A DNA stretch of 64,000 nt from Amaurobius ferox. Its lineage: Eukaryota; Arthropoda; Arachnida; Araneae; Amaurobiidae. Shown here in pieces: positions 60,200 to 64,000 of the stretch (positions are counted from its first letter, which is position 1; the number at the start of each line of letters is the position of its first letter). The notes below the pieces were generated by a model. It was not told the DNA's origin, did no database searches, and saw nothing but the letters and a program-made list of their open reading frames with translations. Where the stretch lies: positions 153,243,178-153,307,177 of the forward strand of contig OX578136.1 of assembly GCA_951213105.1 (NCBI GenBank), written 5' to 3'. The translations under genes were made by a program, and so were the position numbers.

Positions 60200-60775
60200 A
60201 AACAAATGTATACACAAACTTTAAAAACACGAATGTAATAATTAGCTAAAATTGTATTCAGTGGATTTTTTTTTTTAAAATAAATCAATACGATTTTTAT
60301 AATAATAACGAAATGATTTCGAATGTTTAAAAACAAATTGATTACGGATTTCCAATGAACACACAAATTGATTACGGATGAACACAAAAATTGTGTTCAG
60401 TGGACACACAAATTGTGTTCAGTGGACACATAAATTGTGTTCAATGAATAGGATTCAACCCTTTATGTGTTGTGTATCTAAAAACAAGTGTATACACAAA
60501 CTTTAAAAACATGAATGTAATACATAGCTGAAATTATGTTTTGTGAACAGGATTCGACCATTCTAAGTGTGTGTGTGATTTTTAAAAATAAATCTAACTA
60601 TCAATACGATTTTATAATAATAACGAAATGATTTCAAATGTTTAAAAATATAATAGATTATGGATGAACACACAAAATTGTGTTCAGTGGACACAAAAAT
60701 TGTGTTCAGTGGACACACAAATTGTGTTACATGAATAGCATTCAACCCTTTGTGTGTTGTGTATTTAAAAATTAA
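60200..60775. repeat. 282-bp tandem duplication with ACACAAATTGTGT palindromes
   Basis: The block beginning tatacacaaactttaaaaac recurs at 60209 and 60491 (period 282). Each copy has two or three 'gtggacacacaaattgtgtt' near-palindromes and 'ggattcaaccctttatgtgt'. Copies are moderately diverged. 60776-61140 is AT-rich. Confidence 0.75.
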
Positions 60776-61158
60776 TGTATTACTACATTGTACTTAGGCA
60801 TTTTCAAAAATGGTGCGACAAGCTACTCACAATCTGAAAAGAAAGTTTCCACTAGAAAATACATCTTATTTCGAACTGTTACATATATACTAATATTTAA
60901 TCACTAATATTTAATTAACTGCATTAAATAATACACATAATTAGTTAAAATTGCAATGAAGACCCAAAGATTGAGAATATATGTAAATAAAACACATCAG
61001 AGAAGTAGATATGAATTATGTTCGAAAATAAAACTATTCAAATTCTAGCCATTTCTAGAAACTCATCGAATGTTCCAGCTTATCGGAAATCATGTGCTTT
61101 TGACTTTTCGGAGGACGCTGTTTGTTTAGCACAAAGCAAAGGTCCCCTCGGAAAAGGG

Positions 61159-61193
61159 TATAAAATGCGGTCCTTATCGAGCTATGGTCAACT
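61159..61193 (+). promoter_or_regulatory. TATA + initiator promoter
   Basis: TATAAAA (61159-61165) and TCAACT (61188-61193) place the A of the initiator at 61190, 31 bp from the start of the TATA box, the canonical spacing. The predicted 5'UTR is about 63 nt to the ATG at 61253. Confidence 0.6.
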
Positions 61194-61252
61194 GCTCTTT
61201 TTTCAGCCAGTGCTTTGCTTTTGAATTAAATACGATAACGAGAATATTTACG

Positions 61253-61474
61253 ATGTCTTCCTCCCGTGCATTTGAAGTAAGTAAAATTTTGATTTTCATT
61301 ATTTTATGATTTATTATATATGACATTTTATGATTTATTATATATGACGATTAGCACTTGAATTTTATATTAATTATTTTTTTTATGGATTTTCAGTTCG
61401 ACTTCGGTATCCCAGTTGAGGAGATGGATTTAATTTGTGCAAACAATCCCACGACCAAAGACGATATAAATCAG
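61253..61474 (+). CDS. Small spliced gene, first two coding exons (3' end unresolved)
   Basis: Exon 1, 61253-61276, codes for MSSSRAFE and ends at a consensus donor GAA|GTAAGT. Exon 2, 61397-61474, follows a pyrimidine-rich TGGATTTTCAG acceptor, adds 26 residues (starting FDFGIPVEEMDL, ending TTKDDINQ) and ends at CAG|GTGAGT. Both introns are phase 0. The ATG has A at -3. Candidate next acceptors are 61556 (seven residues then stop), 61765 (immediate TGA, very strong T-tract) and 61833 (12 residues then stop), or the gene may continue past the AlkB gene. No signal peptide. I do not recognise the protein. It is convergent with the AlkB-PC4 gene. Confidence 0.55.
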
Positions 61475-61984
61475 GTGAGTTATTTTAATAATTTTTTTAA
61501 TTGAAAAATGTATTTGTTTTAATTTTACGCATTTGTGAAAATACTGTTCAATACAGTTTGAAATTAAACACAACAATTGAATTAAATCTTGAAAAATATA
61601 AACATTTACGCTCCATCTGAGCGAAGCCACCGCTGACTTTATTAAAACATTTAATAGGACCCACACATATTTTTTAATGTTTCACATATTGAACCATTCA
61701 GTTTAATTGTACTTTGAAAAATATGAAGCTATTTCCATCGGAGTGGAATCATTTTTTTTTTTTAGTGATAGATTTGTGTGGACTTCCAAAAATTATATCT
61801 TTCAACTATAATTTTTTTATATCAACATTTTAGTATGTGGTTTTAATAACACTTTTAAATTTAAATAAATAATGAGTTTAACACATAACTTAAAATAAAA
61901 CTAAGAATGAAGCAACGTTTAAAGAAAAAACATTTTTAATAATACATAGATTTTTACAAAAGTAATATTCTACTAACTTGTATT

Positions 61985-63487
61985 TCACATATGGAACAGA
62001 GCAATCATCGCTGTATAATAGTCCTTTACGGTGAGACTTTTAAAAAATTCAGGTGAAACATTGTTTTCATTTGTTTCACAAAACTCTCGCGCAATTTCTT
62101 GAATGTTTATCATTAAAAGTTCGTGATCGACTAGTTCATAATCCACAAATTGCATATGAGTGGATAGCGTACAGCACTTGTGTTTCAAATCGGTACACCC
62201 GTGACTTTTACATGTTTCGCGCTGATATAATTTATACAACTCTACACATAAATTTTTATGTACACACTGCATTAAAGTGTGTTTTAATTCATAGGGTGGC
62301 AAAGTCGGTAGTGCTTCGACAGGTTTTTGATACTTCACAATACAATTGGGTAGGATATTTGTCAGTAACTGATCCAAAACACATTTAGTAACATCTTGAC
62401 TAATGTACTGAAGAGTATGAAAATTATCCTGATTTAATAAGATTAATTTCTTTTTGAACTGTCCAGTGCAAGGTGGTAATTGTTGTAAATATAGATTGCT
62501 TTCAAACACACAAACTAAGAGTTCGTTATTAATTGTGAAAGATGAATTTTCACTGTCCATATTTGAAATGCGTTTTAAAAATACACTCCACGTATTAGGC
62601 GTGAGTGTTACTCCATGAGGGGTAGGCACGATAACATCAGAAGCATTCATCCTGTAGACACGAAAGTGTACTTTCACATTTCCTCGAAAATGTTGCACGG
62701 TAACGTAAATGTTACAGCCCAAATGGTAACGGAACTTTTCAGATGAGGATAATTCTATCGAAACCGATCCATTTTGAGAAGTAGCATAGTTCAGAGCCGA
62801 CGACACCAAATCACTTTGCGAATCTGTAGCAGGTATAGATGGAGTATGCATATGGCTCCAATCGATTTCAGGTATAGGCGAAAGCGCTGCAGGCGGGACA
62901 TACATTGGAAACTCGCACTTGCGTTTCTGTACAGGCGTTTTAGGTAGAATTTTTCTAAATGTTAGACTTATTCTAGCTTCTGAGACTTCGGGTTCCGCAG
63001 CAATTCCGTGAGAATAGAATTTGTTGGTTGGTGATTGCATCGCATAAAGCGATCCGTGTTGGATTGGAATACTTAGAGGAGATTGTCCTTTTCTTTCGAA
63101 AATGATAGATCTTGTAGCACCGAAACTGAGAGTCGCTATAGGTGTTTTAGAGCATAGGGAGGATTCATTGTCCTTGTGTTGTCCTATTTTAGCATGTCCA
63201 TCCACATAGTGGTTTGCTAACACAAAATTGTAGCTGTATCCCATATGTTCTTCCACACGTGATTTTATCTCCGATAAGAGAGGTGTCCATCCCTCAGAAC
63301 TGTTTCCAGCGTCTCCAAATGTATATGCTTTTTGAGCTGGTTGGTATGGATGACCATGCACCACCCCTTGTGATTGTTGAAAGGGCAGACTTTTCAACTC
63401 TTGAAAAATTAAATCGGCTACATTTACCGAATAAAATTCGCGAACATATTCTACATTCAACTTCTCGCGTTTAAAAAAGATAGACAT
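61985..63487 (-). CDS. AlkB-type 2OG-Fe(II) dioxygenase fused to PC4-like ssDNA-binding domain (500 aa)
   Basis: Intact, intronless. Residues 1-182 form an ALKBH2/3-like catalytic domain: substrate-loop text YTFGDAG (55-61); metal ligands H104 and D106 in IGQHKDNE and H160 in YSHGI; 2-oxoglutarate-binding R172 and R178 in ARISLTFRKI. All key residues are present, so oxidative demethylation of alkylated bases is the expected activity. Residues 183-245 are a Pro/Ser linker. About 246-310 follow the PC4 fold: beta strands LGCNIYVTVQHFRGNVKVHF, then TPHGVTLTPNTWSVFLKRI. A weaker second PC4-like copy may span 318-365. The C-terminus (405-445) has clustered Cys/His (CKSHGCTDLKHKCC). The start is the first ATG (A at -3), 51 nt after a predicted initiator. 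ATTAAA lies about 45 nt after the stop. Family: AlkB (PF13532-type) plus PC4 (PF02229-type). Host repair gene or captured viral/transposon gene cannot be told apart here. Confidence 0.9.
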   Translation of the reverse strand: MSIFFKREKLNVEYVREFYSVNVADLIFQELKSLPFQQSQGVVHGHPYQPAQKAYTFGDAGNSSEGWTPLLSEIKSRVEEHMGYSYNFVLANHYVDGHAKIGQHKDNESSLCSKTPIATLSFGATRSIIFERKGQSPLSIPIQHGSLYAMQSPTNKFYSHGIAAEPEVSEARISLTFRKILPKTPVQKRKCEFPMYVPPAALSPIPEIDWSHMHTPSIPATDSQSDLVSSALNYATSQNGSVSIELSSSEKFRYHLGCNIYVTVQHFRGNVKVHFRVYRMNASDVIVPTPHGVTLTPNTWSVFLKRISNMDSENSSFTINNELLVCVFESNLYLQQLPPCTGQFKKKLILLNQDNFHTLQYISQDVTKCVLDQLLTNILPNCIVKYQKPVEALPTLPPYELKHTLMQCVHKNLCVELYKLYQRETCKSHGCTDLKHKCCTLSTHMQFVDYELVDHELLMINIQEIAREFCETNENNVSPEFFKSLTVKDYYTAMIALFHM

Positions 63488-63506
63488 TTTTAAAAATAAG
63501 CAAGGA

Positions 63507-63540
63507 CAACCTTCTAGGAGAACAAACGTTGAACGAATGA
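63507..63540 (-). promoter_or_regulatory. TATA-less Inr + DPE promoter of the AlkB-PC4 gene
   Basis: Minus strand TCATTC (63540-63535) matches the arthropod initiator, with +1 at 63538. GGTTG at exactly +28 to +32 (63511-63507) matches the DPE consensus RGWYV. No TATA lies upstream. Confidence 0.55.
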
Positions 63541-63543
63541 ACT

Positions 63544-63890
63544 CTTATCTAAATAATATTCCTTATCGTAACATTTCTTATCGCATCACGTGATGTATCA
63601 CATGATATTTCTTATCGTATCACATGACACATCATATCTGTAAATCACATGACACATCACATGATATTTCTTATCGCATCATGTCACATGATATTCCTTA
63701 TCATATCACATGACACATGATATTCCTTATCGTATCACATGACACATCACATGATATTCCTTATCGTATCACGTGATGTATCACGTGACATCTTGTTAGC
63801 GAATCACAAGGTTCCACGTATGGAATCACGTGACATCTTGTTAGCGAATCACAAGGTTCCACGTATGGAATCACGTGACAAACCAGATAA
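63544..63890. promoter_or_regulatory. Array of GATAAG and TCACGTGA/TCACATGA motifs
   Basis: Minus-strand GATAAG occurs at 63544, 63562, 63577, 63611, 63670, 63697, 63726 and 63760, plus + strand GATAAG at 63885. Palindromic TCACGTGA is at 63586, 63769, 63781, 63826 and 63871, with many TCACATGA between. The 45-bp unit starting tcacgtgacatcttgttagc is repeated at 63781 and 63826. The array starts about 6 bp upstream of the predicted AlkB-PC4 start site. A 69-codon frame at 63739-63948 is explained by the repeat. 63891-64000 shows nothing else. Confidence 0.75.
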
Positions 63891-64000
63891 GGTTTCCGCC
63901 CACTATACATGCTACGTGGAGCTCACTTTGACTCGAGACTTGCGCTAGGAAAGACGTGCTTTTAATTTGCTCCTCTCTATTAAAATATCGACAAACGAAT

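Noticed and set aside
63739..63948. 69-codon frame with a 15-residue repeat
   Set aside because: The 45-bp repeat is a multiple of three, so a frame stays open by chance within the E-box array.

Overview
This is a eukaryotic, AT-rich, gene-poor and very repeat-rich window. Introns with GT/AG borders, AATAAA signals, SINEs with pol III-type heads and nested DNA transposons fit an arthropod nuclear genome. A spider or other arachnid is my best guess, but that is inference. I recognise no bacterial or organellar feature.

Three host-type genes can be supported. (1) 43.8-46.2 kb, + strand: an intact intronless coding region for a 785-residue protein. It ends in six ~42-residue helical repeats with a W-x-F/x-S-E-E...F-K core, and has a 5'UTR splice acceptor and a poly(A) signal. 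I do not recognise its function. (2) 61.25-61.47 kb, + strand: the first two coding exons of a small spliced gene behind a well-spaced TATA/Inr promoter; its 3' end is unresolved. (3) 62.0-63.5 kb, - strand: an intact single-exon 500-residue protein that joins an AlkB-type 2-oxoglutarate/Fe(II) dioxygenase to a PC4-like single-strand-DNA-binding domain. It has a TATA-less Inr+DPE promoter and, just upstream, a dense array of GATAAG and TCACGTGA/TCACATGA motifs. Genes 2 and 3 converge. This pair is the best candidate for new biology.

The rest is mobile and satellite DNA. 0-8 kb: a hairpin-ended repeat, a MITE and a 3.17-kb hAT element with perfect 8-bp target duplications, whose transposase is broken by a 5S-rRNA-headed SINE. 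8.3-12.3 kb: a higher-order satellite of 162-179-bp monomers with a 1379-bp super-period. 13-25.7 kb: SINEs and many copies of a modular hairpin-ended repeat (family A) and its relative (family B). 25.8-31.1 kb: a ~140-bp satellite split by a second hAT element that carries its own ~150-bp array. 31.5-42.2 kb: Helitron and SINE insertions, foldback MITEs, a long-TIR TA-flanked MITE with a tRNA-headed SINE, and a ~135-bp array. 46.4-58.6 kb: a satellite relic, a 28-bp minisatellite and Helitrons, two of them abutting head to tail, one containing a nearly intact pogo/Tigger transposon. 58.6-61 kb: low-complexity DNA and a 282-bp tandem duplication.

The nesting gives relative ages: each inserted element with intact target duplications is younger than its host repeat. 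All repeat coordinates were read by eye; edges of unclassified repeats may be off by tens of bases.
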